Source: Marivivens donghaensis (GTDB lineage Bacteria; Pseudomonadota; Alphaproteobacteria; Rhodobacterales; Rhodobacteraceae). Taken from it: a stretch of DNA of 64,000 bases. The DNA lies in contig NZ_JAUFRA010000001.1 of NCBI RefSeq assembly GCF_030410045.1, forward strand, positions 186,001-250,000. The letters are read 5' to 3'. The notes below the pieces were generated by a model. It was not told where the DNA came from. It saw only the letters and a list, made by a program, of their open reading frames with translations, and did no database searches. Numbering within the stretch: the first letter of the stretch is position 1; the number at the start of each line of letters is the position of its first letter. This document shows positions 16,326 through 25,338 of the stretch, in pieces. A program made the position numbers and the translations under genes.

Positions 16326-18443
16326 ATGACTGTTTTGCGCGGATTGCTCGCACTGACGGCCTCGGTTGTTGGGTCAACCACAGTAATGGCGCAGGATTGG
16401 CGTCCTGAGTATTCGATGTATGGGACGATCGGCATCATTGAAATGCCATCCGCTTTGTCCGCGCAGGATGCAGATCTATCGAGCCAGATATCGGCCTTCG
16501 AAGATCAAACCCGCGTGTCTATCACTTTTCAGATTTTGCCGAGGTTGTCGGGGACTTTCCGCTATTCGATCATCCCTGAATACACTGGCGTGGATACAGC
16601 TTCGACCTACGATCGCAGCTTTGACCTGCAATATCGTTTGAGAGATGAATCCGAATGGCTCCCCGCTGTTGCTGTCGGGCTGCGCGACTTTATGGGAACA
16701 GGGCTACTTACTTCTGAGTACGTCGTCGGAACAAAAACAATTGGCACCAATTTGCGGGCGACAGCTGGTATCAGTTGGGGCCGAATGGGGAGCTATAACG
16801 GCTTTACCAACCCGCTCGGCGCGATTGCGAGCGCAATGGAGACGCGTCCGTCGCGCAGCAGTATATATGGCAGAGGTGGTGTTCCTGCATATGACCTCTA
16901 TTTTCGTGGTGACGCCGCATTGTTCGGTGGGGTCGAATGGCAGATTAACCCTTCGCTGACTTTCGCGGCTGAGTATTCTTCAGATGCCTACGAGCGCGAA
17001 GTAGCCAACGGGACGTTCGACCATAAGTCGCCGCTCAACTTTGGTCTCAAATATCACCCGAACGAAAACTATGAACTTGGCATTTACGCGCTCTAAGGTA
17101 GCGAAATCGGTGTCACGGCTACTTCGGTTTTGAACCCAAACCGCCGTCCTGCGGTTGGCGGTTACGATACCGCACCGATGCCAGTCGTCGTTCGGCCAGA
17201 GGATTTGCGAGCTGCACGGACATGGGATCGGTCAGTGTTGCCAGATGAGTCCATTCAGACCGCTCTTGTTGAGGCACTGGGGCAAGACGGGATTGTTGTT
17301 CAAGGCATTGAACTCACTGATACTTCGATCCGACTTCGATATGAGAACACGCAATACCGATCCGAGGCACAGGCCGTCGGGCGTATTTCGCGCGTTTTCA
17401 CCTATGCGCTCCCTCCGTCGATTGAAACTTTCATCTTCGAGCCAACCCGATTGGGCGTTCCGACTTCTACGACGACGATCACACGGAGTGATTTGGAGAG
17501 CCTTGAAAACCAAATCGGGTCTGCCGAAGCAATTTATGCTCGGGCTGATGTGACAGAGGCGATGGTTGGAGATGATTCCGATCTTGTTCCGACCCAAACG
17601 AGTAACTTTAAGTGGGGCATCATGCCGTACGGAGAGTTGACGCTTTTCGACAGCCGGAACCCTGCAACCGTCGAAGTCGGTATTGAAGCGGCGATGCGTT
17701 ACGAAATTCGGCCCAACATTGTCGTTGCGGGTTCAATTCGTAAATCGGTCTACGACAACCGGATCGACAATCCCTCGATTTCGGCTTCGACGATCGAACC
17801 CGTTCGTCGTTATGCGCCCTATTATGCTGACCAGGGTGATGGTGGGATCGATTACCTCACGTTTGCTTGGTATGGGCGTCCCGCCTCGGAACTCTATTCA
17901 CGGGTAACCTTCGGTTATCTCGAGCCTATGTTCGGCGGTATTTCGACAGAGCTACTCTGGAGGCCAGTCGATAGCGACCTCGCATTTGGGGTTGAGTTGA
18001 ACTACACCGCGCAGCGCGATTTTGATCAGGGCCTCGGGTTCCAAGACTACAATGTCATCACGGGTCATCTGTCTGCCTATTGGGCAATGCAAAATGACTT
18101 CCACCTTCAAGTTGATGCTGGTCGGTATTTGGCCGGAGATTGGGGTGCAACCGTTTCCGTGGATCGTGAGTTCCAAAACGGCTGGCGGATCGGGGCCTAT
18201 GCAACCTTTACCGATGTTCCGTTTGAAGACTTTGGTGAGGGATCGTTCGACAAAGGTATTCGTCTGACCATTCCGATGGATTGGGCAACGGGTATGCCGT
18301 CAACGCAGTTGGTTGATACTCGATTGAGCTCGCTTACACGTGACGGCGGCGCGCGGCTTGATGTCGATGGGCGACTTTACGATGCAATTCGGTCTGGCGA
18401 CATTTCAGACTTTGGTGATTCTTGGGGACGGTTCTGGCGATGA
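16326..18443 (+). pseudogene. yjbH: YjbH-type exopolysaccharide outer-membrane protein, interrupted by in-frame TAA
   Basis: YjbH proteins are large outer-membrane beta-barrel proteins of a polysaccharide secretion locus. One continuous frame runs from the ATG at 16326 to the TGA at 18443 but contains a TAA at 17094-17096. Before it the protein reads GIYAL; after it, GSEIGVTATSV and LNPNRRPAVGG, which continues the family pattern (YGSE followed by LNPNR). Together the two parts make about 705 codons, the usual length. A TAT or TAC to TAA change explains it. The N-terminus has a signal peptide ending near VMAQD. The second part could restart at TTG 17130, but without a signal peptide. Unless the stop is read through or is a sequencing error, the gene is inactive. 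It overlaps yjbF by 4 bp. Confidence 0.8.
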
Positions 18444-19081
18444 GAAATCTACTTAAATTTGTCGCATTTTCAGCGCTCGTTGCCTGCGGGCCTTTGGCCC
18501 AAGGAAACACGGCTTCGAAAGTTTCGGCAGCGGTTAAGTCACGCTTTAACCAACCTGATGTAGAGGCCATTCCAACCTACACTTTCGCCGATCTAACTGC
18601 CTCGGAAACACCTGTTATCTTGGCTGCCGTTCCGTCGTTGGAGGTTGCAGACATCTTTCAAAAGATCGGGTCCAACGGAAATCAAGAGACATGGATTTCG
18701 TCTATTGGGATGACTATCACGCTTGAGAACGGTATTGTCGTAGCGACGCGTGGATTTGGCGAAGACATCTACGCAGCTGATACTCGCGGACTTTCGGCGG
18801 CTTTGCGCCGTGGTGTAGGAACTTATTCCCGCCGTATCGAACAACTCGATTCTTCGGATGAAGTTATCCGAATAGAATTCTCATGTGAGCTTGAAACGGT
18901 CGGACAGGATCAAGTCACGATCCTTGACCGTAGCTTTGGGGCAACAAAATTGCAGGAGACCTGCCGAAGCGAAGACGTCGCATTCGCCAATTATTATTGG
19001 GTGAATGGGTACCGCGACGTTGTTCAATCACAGCAATGGCTTGGCAAAAGCGTCGGACATGCCACAACACAGCAATTTTAA
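18440..19081 (+). CDS. yjbF: YjbF/GfcB-family lipoprotein
   Basis: A 213-residue outer-membrane lipoprotein of the YjbF (GfcB) family linked to group 4 capsule or exopolysaccharide export. The N-terminus MRNLLKFVAFSALVACGP contains a lipobox (LVAC), with the acylated cysteine at residue 16. The mature part has the family's segments SSIGMTITLENGIVVATRG and FANYYWVNG near the end. The ATG at 18440 overlaps the TGA of yjbH, so translation was coupled to it; an upstream start at 18422 would spoil the signal peptide. If yjbH is broken, reduced coupling may lower its expression. The partner order yjbH-yjbF-small protein resembles the yjbEFGH operon of enterobacteria in reverse. Confidence 0.78.
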   Translation: MRNLLKFVAFSALVACGPLAQGNTASKVSAAVKSRFNQPDVEAIPTYTFADLTASETPVILAAVPSLEVADIFQKIGSNGNQETWISSIGMTITLENGIVVATRGFGEDIYAADTRGLSAALRRGVGTYSRRIEQLDSSDEVIRIEFSCELETVGQDQVTILDRSFGATKLQETCRSEDVAFANYYWVNGYRDVVQSQQWLGKSVGHATTQQF

Positions 19082-19164
19082 GAACAATTCAAAGTTGAAA
19101 GTTGATTGTGAGGTTTTTTCGAGGTATTCAAAGCGTAGTTTGGTATTCAATTGGAGCATATCTA

Positions 19165-19374
19165 ATTCGTAAAGTATTTCTCGCAGCGGCTGTTGCCGTA
19201 GTTGCAGCAACCTCTGCTCACGCTGGTGGCATGAACGCTGTTGTTCAACAGCCAGTTAACACTGGTGTTGTTGCCGTGGCACCGAAGCCAGGCCTGTCGA
19301 AGTTTGTACTTCCACTGCTGGCACTTGGCGCAATTGCTGCAGTTGCTGGTTCGTCTTCTTCTTCGGGCACCTAA
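19165..19374 (+). CDS. Small exported YjbE-like protein with apparent ATT start
   Basis: A 69-residue protein of the kind found as yjbE in exopolysaccharide loci: a signal peptide (RKVFLAAAVAVVAATSAHAGG), a short valine-rich middle, a hydrophobic stretch (FVLPLLALGAIAAVAG) and a serine-rich tail ending SSSSSGT. The natural first codon seems to be ATT at 19165: GGAG lies at 19153-19156, eight bases before, and the next codons give the basic n-region RK. A TTG 21 codons upstream keeps the frame open but would place a non-signal-like extension in front. Either the gene uses a rare ATT start or an ATG has mutated. A terminator follows at 19396. Homology to YjbE is by layout, not by alignment. Confidence 0.6.
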   Translation: MRKVFLAAAVAVVAATSAHAGGMNAVVQQPVNTGVVAVAPKPGLSKFVLPLLALGAIAAVAGSSSSSGT

Positions 19375-19395
19375 TCGGTCCGAATAGAGTTACGA

Positions 19396-19428
19396 AAGGG
19401 GCGGGCCAATGGTCCGCCCTTTTTATTT
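19396..19428 (+). terminator. Terminator of the yjb locus
   Basis: Strong stem GGGCGGGCC / GGTCCGCCC with an AAT loop followed by a T-rich tract (CTTTTTATTTT). It ends at the convergent holA stop. Confidence 0.85.
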
Positions 19429-20450
19429 TACCGCTTCCCCATCATCGCGAGGCGGACCAAAGCACGCTCCATCAAGGCTTGCTGTGGGGCCTTTGAAGAT
19501 GAACGCAGTGTCAGGTCAGTCGTCAGCAGCTCGCTCAAAGCGCGTTCTAGTCGATCACGACCCCATGTGCTGGCTTGTCGAAGGATTGCGTCACGACGAG
19601 GGCCGAACACTGGTGGTCTAAGTCGCCCAATCCCCGATGACGGTCCCCCAGGGTCCGATGCGACTGTGTGCAGAGCGCGAAAATGACGGTTCGCGTTGAT
19701 GCACAAGCCTGTCGGATTGACGCCCTGCGCATAAAGCCTGCGCAGCAATGGCGCTATCAATTGTGGCTGCCCATCGGCCACCACTTTGAGCAAATCATCG
19801 ACGCCAGCCTCTGCAGATTGTGGTCGACAGGCATCGACATCGTCGACGTTTAACTCGCTGCTATCGTTGAGTTTGTAGAGGCCCAGCTTCTCAATGGTCT
19901 GCCGAAAATCACCGGGATCAAGAGTACGCGACAACGCGACGATAGCGTCCATCGCGTCGCGTCCAATCGCCTTAAGTCCTGCTGCGGCAAGGCTGGCTTC
20001 GATTTCGTCGCGGGCAGGTGGATCGTCATAGATCCCGATCGCGAAGGCGTTCGGGTGGGCTTCGAAATATTTACGTAACGACGACTTTGCCGTGAGCGAA
20101 CCCGCTGTCACGATCACTTGCGCATCGCCATCCCTCCAATCCGACATTGCGACGCGGATCGTTTCTGCCAGACCGTCGGCGGCGTCTTCAACTAAAACCG
20201 CGCGTTGTCCTGGGAAGAAACCTTGGGATTTGATTGCATCGTTCAGAAGGGCGCCGTCTTTACGTAAATCGGCAGCGGCTATGCGAGTGAAACGCATTTC
20301 TGCTTCGCCTTGTGGTCCGACGAGGGCATCGACGACTTCTTTGCGGCGGAGAGCCACGCGCATGCCGTCGGTGCCATAAATCAGTAGGCCAGCCTTGCCG
20401 GGGTCTGGTTTCCGGAAGTAGCCAGACGCTTCGCGCGCACCTAATTTCAT
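19428..20450 (-). CDS. holA: DNA polymerase III delta subunit
   Basis: The delta subunit opens the beta sliding clamp within the clamp loader. The 340-residue protein has the HolA layout: an N-terminal domain starting with GLLIYGTDGMRV and KEVVDALVG, a middle with GQRAVLVEDAADG, and a C-terminal collar part containing LRRLYAQGVNPTGLC and QQALMERALVRLA. The gene lies directly after lptE, overlapping it by 4 bp, in the order leuS-lptE-holA that is widespread in proteobacteria. ATG at 20450. Sequence divergence is normal for this family; the neighbourhood makes the call firm. Confidence 0.9.
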   Translation of the reverse strand: MKLGAREASGYFRKPDPGKAGLLIYGTDGMRVALRRKEVVDALVGPQGEAEMRFTRIAAADLRKDGALLNDAIKSQGFFPGQRAVLVEDAADGLAETIRVAMSDWRDGDAQVIVTAGSLTAKSSLRKYFEAHPNAFAIGIYDDPPARDEIEASLAAAGLKAIGRDAMDAIVALSRTLDPGDFRQTIEKLGLYKLNDSSELNVDDVDACRPQSAEAGVDDLLKVVADGQPQLIAPLLRRLYAQGVNPTGLCINANRHFRALHTVASDPGGPSSGIGRLRPPVFGPRRDAILRQASTWGRDRLERALSELLTTDLTLRSSSKAPQQALMERALVRLAMMGKR

Positions 20451-20953
20451 GGCTTATCAGCGACTTGAGCCGCAAGAATATGGGCTACAATAAGGTCGGC
20501 TAGCGCGATGGACAGGCGTTCATGTGCATCTTGTTCAGCCGAACGAGTCGACACAACGTTGCCCGTTGTCGAGTAGCCGCTGAATGTTTCGACCGTGCCG
20601 TTTGAGATGACGGCGCCCGCGCTATCAACCAAAGAGAAGGTTGCCGTTCCCGTCAATGTCGCGCGCAGAACTGTAGAGTCTTCTGCAATACCAACCGAAC
20701 TGCTGCTGAGGGTCGTTCGGACGGACAGCTGATATTCAGCCGTTTCCGTCTGCCCTAAACGTCGTTGGAGACGTTCGCGCAGATGGTAGCCGTCCAACGT
20801 GTCGGGAGTGTCATAAGCGACTTTGCCCCGAAGATTGGATGCGGAACCATTTTCACCGTAGATTGGCGTAAACCCACACCCCGCCAACGTCGCCACGCCC
20901 CCCACTAAGAGGGCGCGACGGGTGTAGCGGGTAATGGATTTAGACGACGACAT
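20447..20953 (-). CDS. lptE: LPS-assembly lipoprotein LptE
   Basis: LptE plugs the LptD barrel and helps insert lipopolysaccharide into the outer membrane. The 168-residue protein begins with RRALLVGGVATLAGCGFTP, where LAGC is the lipobox and CGFTPIYG is the hallmark of alphaproteobacterial LptE. The mature part is a small alpha/beta domain with YQLSVRTTLSSSSVGIAED and a C-terminal helix. Its 5' end overlaps the leuS 3' end by 14 bp and its 3' end overlaps holA by 4 bp, so the three are translated from one message. Confidence 0.9.
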   Translation of the reverse strand: MSSSKSITRYTRRALLVGGVATLAGCGFTPIYGENGSASNLRGKVAYDTPDTLDGYHLRERLQRRLGQTETAEYQLSVRTTLSSSSVGIAEDSTVLRATLTGTATFSLVDSAGAVISNGTVETFSGYSTTGNVVSTRSAEQDAHERLSIALADLIVAHILAAQVADKP

Positions 20954-23492
20954 TGACGATACGACCTGGAACCACGATCAGTTTTTTCGGCTGGCCACCG
21001 TCCAGCGCTTTGACCACAGCTTCGTTCTCAAGGACGAGCTTTTCAACCTCTTCCTTCGACATATCTGCAGGCACGCTGATTTCCGCGCGGCGTTTGCCGT
21101 TGATCTGGATCGGCAGGGTGACCGTGTCTTCGACCAGCATAGCTTCGTCGACGACGGGCCACGCGGCTGTGGTCACAAGTCCCTCACCGCCCAAGAGCGA
21201 CCAGAGTTCTTCGGACAGGTGCGGCGTCATCGGCGACATCAACTGGGCCAGAATGCGCGCTGCCTCTTTCTTTGCCTTACCGCCAGCGGATGATTTCTGC
21301 AGGAGGTTGGTAAAGGCGTAGAGTTTCGCGATCGCGGCGTTAAAGCCAAACGATTCAAAGCCTTGGGTCACGTCAAAGATCGCTTTGTGCGTTGCTTTGA
21401 GGAGCTCCAGATCGCTCTCGGTCGAGGCGTCGTCCATCTCTGCGATATCGGCGCAGATGCGGAACACGCGAGCGAGGTGCTTAGCCGTCGCTTCGGCGCC
21501 AGCGGCAGTCCATTCAACGTCACGCTCTGGCGGGCTGTCAGACAGAACGAACCAGCGGGCGGTATCAGCGCCAAACGACGAAATGATGTTCAACGGGTCG
21601 ACCACGTTGTTCTTCGATTTCGACATTTTGGCAGATGGAATGATCTGTGCTTCTTCGCCGGTCGCAATAACGAATGCTTTACCATCACGCAGCTCAATCG
21701 CTTCGGGGTAGTGATAGATCGGGCGACCGTTTTCAGGGTTGGTCGTCTGATAGATCGCATGTGTCACCATGCCTTGGGTGAAGAGCGCATTGAACGGCTC
21801 GCGCGCGCTATCGGGCAAGTGACCTGTCACGTTCATCGCACGTGCGAAGAAGCGTGAATAAAGCAGGTGAAGGATCGCGTGCTCAATACCGCCGATATAT
21901 TGGTCAACGTTCATCCAGTAGTCGGCATCAGCCTGAACGGTCGGAGTGTCAGCACGTGGCGAGGTGAAGCGTGCGTAATACCACGACGAATCCACGAAAG
22001 TATCCATGGTGTCCGTCTCGCGGCGGGCTGGCTTGCCACACGACGGGCAAGCGCAATCGCGCCACGTCGGGTGACGGTCCAGCGGGTTACCTGGCACGTC
22101 AAAGGTGACATCGTCTGGCAACTGAACAGGTAAGTTTTCTTTTTTCTCAGGAACTACGCCGCAGTCTTCGCAGTGAACGACTGGGATCGGGCAACCCCAA
22201 TAGCGCTGGCGCGAAAGACCCCAATCACGCAGGCGGAATTTGGTCACGCCTGTGCCCCAACCTTCGGCTTCTGCTTTGTCGATTGCGCTATTCACGCCGT
22301 CTTCACCAGTTTGAAGCTCTTGGCCAGCGAAGCCGCGGATATAGCGGACCTTCTCCGACTTCAGCGGAGTGTAGGCTTCGGTCAGGGTCTCTTCTTCGGC
22401 GCCATCCGCAACAAAGATCGGAGTGATATCGAGACCATATTTCGTCGCGAAGTCAAAGTCGCGTTGGTCATGCGCAGGGCAACCGAAAATCGCACCCGTG
22501 CCGTAGTCCATCAGAATGAAGTTTGCGATCCAAACAGAAAGCTCTTTGGACGGGTCCAGCGGATGTTTGACTTTAATACCGGTATCAAGGCCCTTCTTTT
22601 CAGCCTTTTCCAGCGCCTCTTCGGTCGTGCCACCCTTGCGGCAATCAGCGACAAACGCCGCGGTTTCTGGATTGTTGGCTTCGAGCTCTTTCGCAATCGG
22701 GTGATCGGGCGAAATACCAACGAAGGATGCACCCATCAGAGTGTCGGGGCGCGTGGTGTAAACCTCAATCGCGTCACCAGCGTCCGTGCGCTCGAACGAG
22801 AACTGCAGGCCGCGGGATTTGCCGATCCAGTTGGCTTGCATCAGCTTCACCTTGGCAGGCCAATCATCGAGGTTATCGATGCTGTCCAGCAGATCGCCAG
22901 CCATATCCGAGATCTTAAAGAACCACTGTGTCAGCTCGCGGCGTTCAACATCGGCGCCAGAGCGCCAGCCTTTGCCGTCAATCACCTGTTCGTTTGCCAG
23001 AACGGTCATGTCGACGGGGTCCCAGTTAACCACGGCGTTCTTGCGGTAGACCAGACCCTTGTCCAGCATATCAATGAACAGAGCCTGCTGCTGGCCGTAA
23101 TACTCTGGATCGCAGGTCGCGAATTCACGGCTCCAGTCGATCGACAGGCCAAGAGGTTTCATCTGGCCGCGCATGTCGGCGATGTTCTTGTATGTCCAAT
23201 CCTTGGGGTGGCCGCCCGATGCCATCGCAGCATTTTCAGCGGGCATACCGAACGCGTCCCAGCCCATTGGGTGCAAAACGTTGTGACCCGTCGACATTTT
23301 GAAACGAGCTACCACGTCGCCCATGGTGTAGTTCCGCACGTGACCCATGTGGATGCGGCCCGACGGGTAGGGGAACATCTCGAGCACGTAGTATTTCGGC
23401 TTTGTCTCATCGCGTTTTGCGGTGAATACGCCAGCCTGTTCCCAGGCGGCTTGCCATTTTTGTTCGATATCAGCGGCGGTATAGCGGGACAT
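20940..23492 (-). CDS. leuS: Leucyl-tRNA synthetase
   Basis: Class I synthetase charging tRNA-Leu. The HIGH-type motif is PSGRIHMGH (HMGH at 48-51), the KMSKS motif is seen as AKMSKSKNN in the C-terminal half, and an editing CP1 domain with the threonine-rich segment EVYTTRPDTLMG lies near 240-250. A zinc-binding segment with CEDC and CPSC is visible near 440-490. The 850-residue length fits. The ATG at 23492 has only a modest ribosome binding site (GGAC). It heads the leuS-lptE-holA unit. A 466-codon open frame on the other strand is a by-product of its codon use. Confidence 0.97.
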   Translation of the reverse strand: MSRYTAADIEQKWQAAWEQAGVFTAKRDETKPKYYVLEMFPYPSGRIHMGHVRNYTMGDVVARFKMSTGHNVLHPMGWDAFGMPAENAAMASGGHPKDWTYKNIADMRGQMKPLGLSIDWSREFATCDPEYYGQQQALFIDMLDKGLVYRKNAVVNWDPVDMTVLANEQVIDGKGWRSGADVERRELTQWFFKISDMAGDLLDSIDNLDDWPAKVKLMQANWIGKSRGLQFSFERTDAGDAIEVYTTRPDTLMGASFVGISPDHPIAKELEANNPETAAFVADCRKGGTTEEALEKAEKKGLDTGIKVKHPLDPSKELSVWIANFILMDYGTGAIFGCPAHDQRDFDFATKYGLDITPIFVADGAEEETLTEAYTPLKSEKVRYIRGFAGQELQTGEDGVNSAIDKAEAEGWGTGVTKFRLRDWGLSRQRYWGCPIPVVHCEDCGVVPEKKENLPVQLPDDVTFDVPGNPLDRHPTWRDCACPSCGKPARRETDTMDTFVDSSWYYARFTSPRADTPTVQADADYWMNVDQYIGGIEHAILHLLYSRFFARAMNVTGHLPDSAREPFNALFTQGMVTHAIYQTTNPENGRPIYHYPEAIELRDGKAFVIATGEEAQIIPSAKMSKSKNNVVDPLNIISSFGADTARWFVLSDSPPERDVEWTAAGAEATAKHLARVFRICADIAEMDDASTESDLELLKATHKAIFDVTQGFESFGFNAAIAKLYAFTNLLQKSSAGGKAKKEAARILAQLMSPMTPHLSEELWSLLGGEGLVTTAAWPVVDEAMLVEDTVTLPIQINGKRRAEISVPADMSKEEVEKLVLENEAVVKALDGGQPKKLIVVPGRIVNVVV

Positions 23493-23567
23493 GGATCGGT
23501 CCTTTGGGACATGGAAACGCCGGGCAACAGGGCCCGGCGCGGTATTAAAAGGTTTTCGCGGCAGTTT

Positions 23568-24029
23568 CTATAGGCCGCGGTCTTGAATACGGATCTGACG
23601 CGCACGGGCGAGGATTGCGTCCTCAACAGCGCGCTGTGTTTCAAGGCTGACCGCGCCATTGCGCGATTGCAGCGCGACATTGAGCGAACGAGCATCAAGC
23701 GCAGGATCAGAGATATGCACAGTCGCACGGTATGCGCGGCCACCACCCGGCGGGGTGCCGTAGCCAAAGACGATCACGCCAGTGAAAGGGTCGACACTCT
23801 CGACGGGGAGGAACGACAGAACATCGATCGAAGCGGCCCAGAGGTAGCGGTTGACCGCCACAGACTCCGCCCCAGCGGTCCGCGTTGCCTGACGTACAGC
23901 GCCAGCATCGTTTGATTTGCCACCGAATAAGCCGCTGAACGGCGAACTAAAGCCGCCCGAACAAGCAGACAGGCCCAAGGCCATTGCGGTCACCAGCATC
24001 ACGCGGGTCGTTTTTTGGAAAGCGGTCAC
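23568..24029 (-). CDS. DUF3576 lipoprotein
   Basis: A 153-residue exported lipoprotein of the DUF3576 family, function unknown. The N-terminus ends in LGLSACSGG, with the lipidated cysteine at residue 23, and is followed by a glycine/serine-rich linker. The core has NRYLWAASIDVLSFLP and DPFTGVIVFGYGTPPG, the conserved family segments. It starts with GTG at 24029 and lies 75 bp before leuS on the same strand; in related genomes this family accompanies leuS-lptE, which suggests an envelope role, though this is context only. Confidence 0.82.
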   Translation of the reverse strand: MTAFQKTTRVMLVTAMALGLSACSGGFSSPFSGLFGGKSNDAGAVRQATRTAGAESVAVNRYLWAASIDVLSFLPVESVDPFTGVIVFGYGTPPGGGRAYRATVHISDPALDARSLNVALQSRNGAVSLETQRAVEDAILARARQIRIQDRGL

Positions 24030-24141
24030 TGTATTGCCCTCATGTCCATGACCCCGCTTTGGGGCCGACGTCGCAAAATGTGTAACGTGGGGCAGAGCCT
24101 GTCACAAGGCTTAAGGGGTAAACCTGTGGTCACAAAAGAAA

Positions 24142-24165
24142 AGAGCGGCCCCGAAGGACCGCTCT
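24142..24165 (-). terminator. Terminator of left porin
   Basis: On the minus strand the stem AGAGCGG / CCGCTCT encloses a CTTC-containing loop and is followed by TTTTCTTTT. The same hairpin, with small changes, follows the second porin at 29654-29677. Confidence 0.8.
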
Positions 24166-24189
24166 CTCATTCAAACTGACTAGGTCAGA

Positions 24190-25311
24190 TTAGAATGCGA
24201 AGGACAGTTCGAGAGTGGTGCCGTCGTTGAGTTCGTAGCCACCGAAGGTGTCGACGTCGGTCGAACCTACGCCACCAGCTTTACCGTCAACGAACGAAGC
24301 CAGAACCGATGCGCCGCCACCGAGGTCGTATTCAGCAACGAGGTAGTTTGCGAAGTCGTCATCAGCAACGTCGTCGCCATCGATCAGGCCTGCAGTTACA
24401 ACCAGACCGTTGCCGAGGTCATATTGACCCTGCAGACGGTACTCTTCTTCAAGTACAGTAGCGTTCCATACGTTCTCGTAGAAGCCCTGTACGGAGAGTG
24501 CGCCAGCAGAGTAGTCAACTGTAACGCCATAGCCGTCGTCGCCGAGCGATTCTGCAACGTAGAATGCGGTGACTTTAACGTCGCCCATAGCGTAGCCAAC
24601 TTTTGCGCCGATCGAATCTTCGTCGCCAGTTTTAGCGTATGCAACGGTGAGGTCTGCACCACCGAGAGTGGTTGCCGCGCTCAGACCAAGGATTTCGTCA
24701 GCTGTGCCGATAGCTTCCTGGTAAGCAACAACTACAGTTGCAGCGCCGAGATCAGCGGTGACGCCGATATCTGCACCTTGAAGGTCGTTACCAGCAGTTA
24801 CGAGGTACGAAACAGAAGCCTCAACCGAACCAAACGAAACGTTGCCTTTGAGTACGGTTTCGTCGGCGCCGATTTCACGGAAGCCGTCACGCAGCATCGA
24901 ACCAGCGGATTTCCATGCGGAAACAGCTGCGAATTCAGTGTCACCGAATACGAGGCCAGCGGTTGCCGAGGTCAGGGACAGAACGAAGTCGTCACCAACA
25001 GTAACTGGATCGCCACCAACGTTGTCGTTGTCAGTGATGTTGAAGTGGAACGAAGCTGCAGCGGTCAGGCCGTTGTCCAGCTCTTGGGAAGCGGATACGT
25101 TGAGGTCTGCGTTCCAGTACATGCCGTTGTTAGCAACGGTGTTGCCATCGATGTAACCGATTGCGGCGTCGCCGCCGAACGAAACTTCAGCAGCAGCTGC
25201 GCCAGCGAAAGCGGTCAGTGCGACGGAAGCGAGAAGGATAGCGGAATGGTAGTCGGAGTATTTTTCACTACCTAAATCAAGAACTTGGTCGTCCTTGTGT
25301 GCAGCTGACAT
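24190..25311 (-). CDS. Porin with displaced 5' end (left copy)
   Basis: Outer-membrane general porin of the Rhodobacteraceae type. The mature protein starts at AEVSFGGDA, alternates short strands and ends ELSFAF with the terminal phenylalanine needed for barrel assembly; the barrel part appears intact. From codon ILLASVALTAF onward its first 74 bp (25166-25239) equal those of the second porin, but the preceding MKK codons, ribosome binding site and promoter are missing. In their place is unrelated sequence that keeps the frame open up to an ATG at 25311 and gives a head beginning MSAAHKDDQVLDLG, without the positive n-region of a signal peptide. The protein is therefore probably not exported, or not made at all. 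The break at 25239/25240 is the proposed left junction of the integrative element. Confidence 0.8.
   Translation of the reverse strand: MSAAHKDDQVLDLGSEKYSDYHSAILLASVALTAFAGAAAAEVSFGGDAAIGYIDGNTVANNGMYWNADLNVSASQELDNGLTAAASFHFNITDNDNVGGDPVTVGDDFVLSLTSATAGLVFGDTEFAAVSAWKSAGSMLRDGFREIGADETVLKGNVSFGSVEASVSYLVTAGNDLQGADIGVTADLGAATVVVAYQEAIGTADEILGLSAATTLGGADLTVAYAKTGDEDSIGAKVGYAMGDVKVTAFYVAESLGDDGYGVTVDYSAGALSVQGFYENVWNATVLEEEYRLQGQYDLGNGLVVTAGLIDGDDVADDDFANYLVAEYDLGGGASVLASFVDGKAGGVGSTDVDTFGGYELNDGTTLELSFAF
25166..25239. repeat. Left copy of 74-bp direct repeat (porin 5' codons)
   Basis: Identical, base for base, to 30786-30859. It encodes the signal peptide from ILLASV and the first mature residues in the minus direction. 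It ends abruptly at 25239, where the next base differs. Proposed left attachment site; crossover could be anywhere within it. Confidence 0.8.
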
Positions 25312-25338
25312 TAGCGTTGTAGCAAGGAGATATTCGAT

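Noticed and set aside
22173..23573. 466-codon open frame on the plus strand opposite leuS
   Set aside because: It is antisense to a certain leuS, has low-likelihood composition and no ribosome binding site; such shadows are usual in G+C-rich codon usage.
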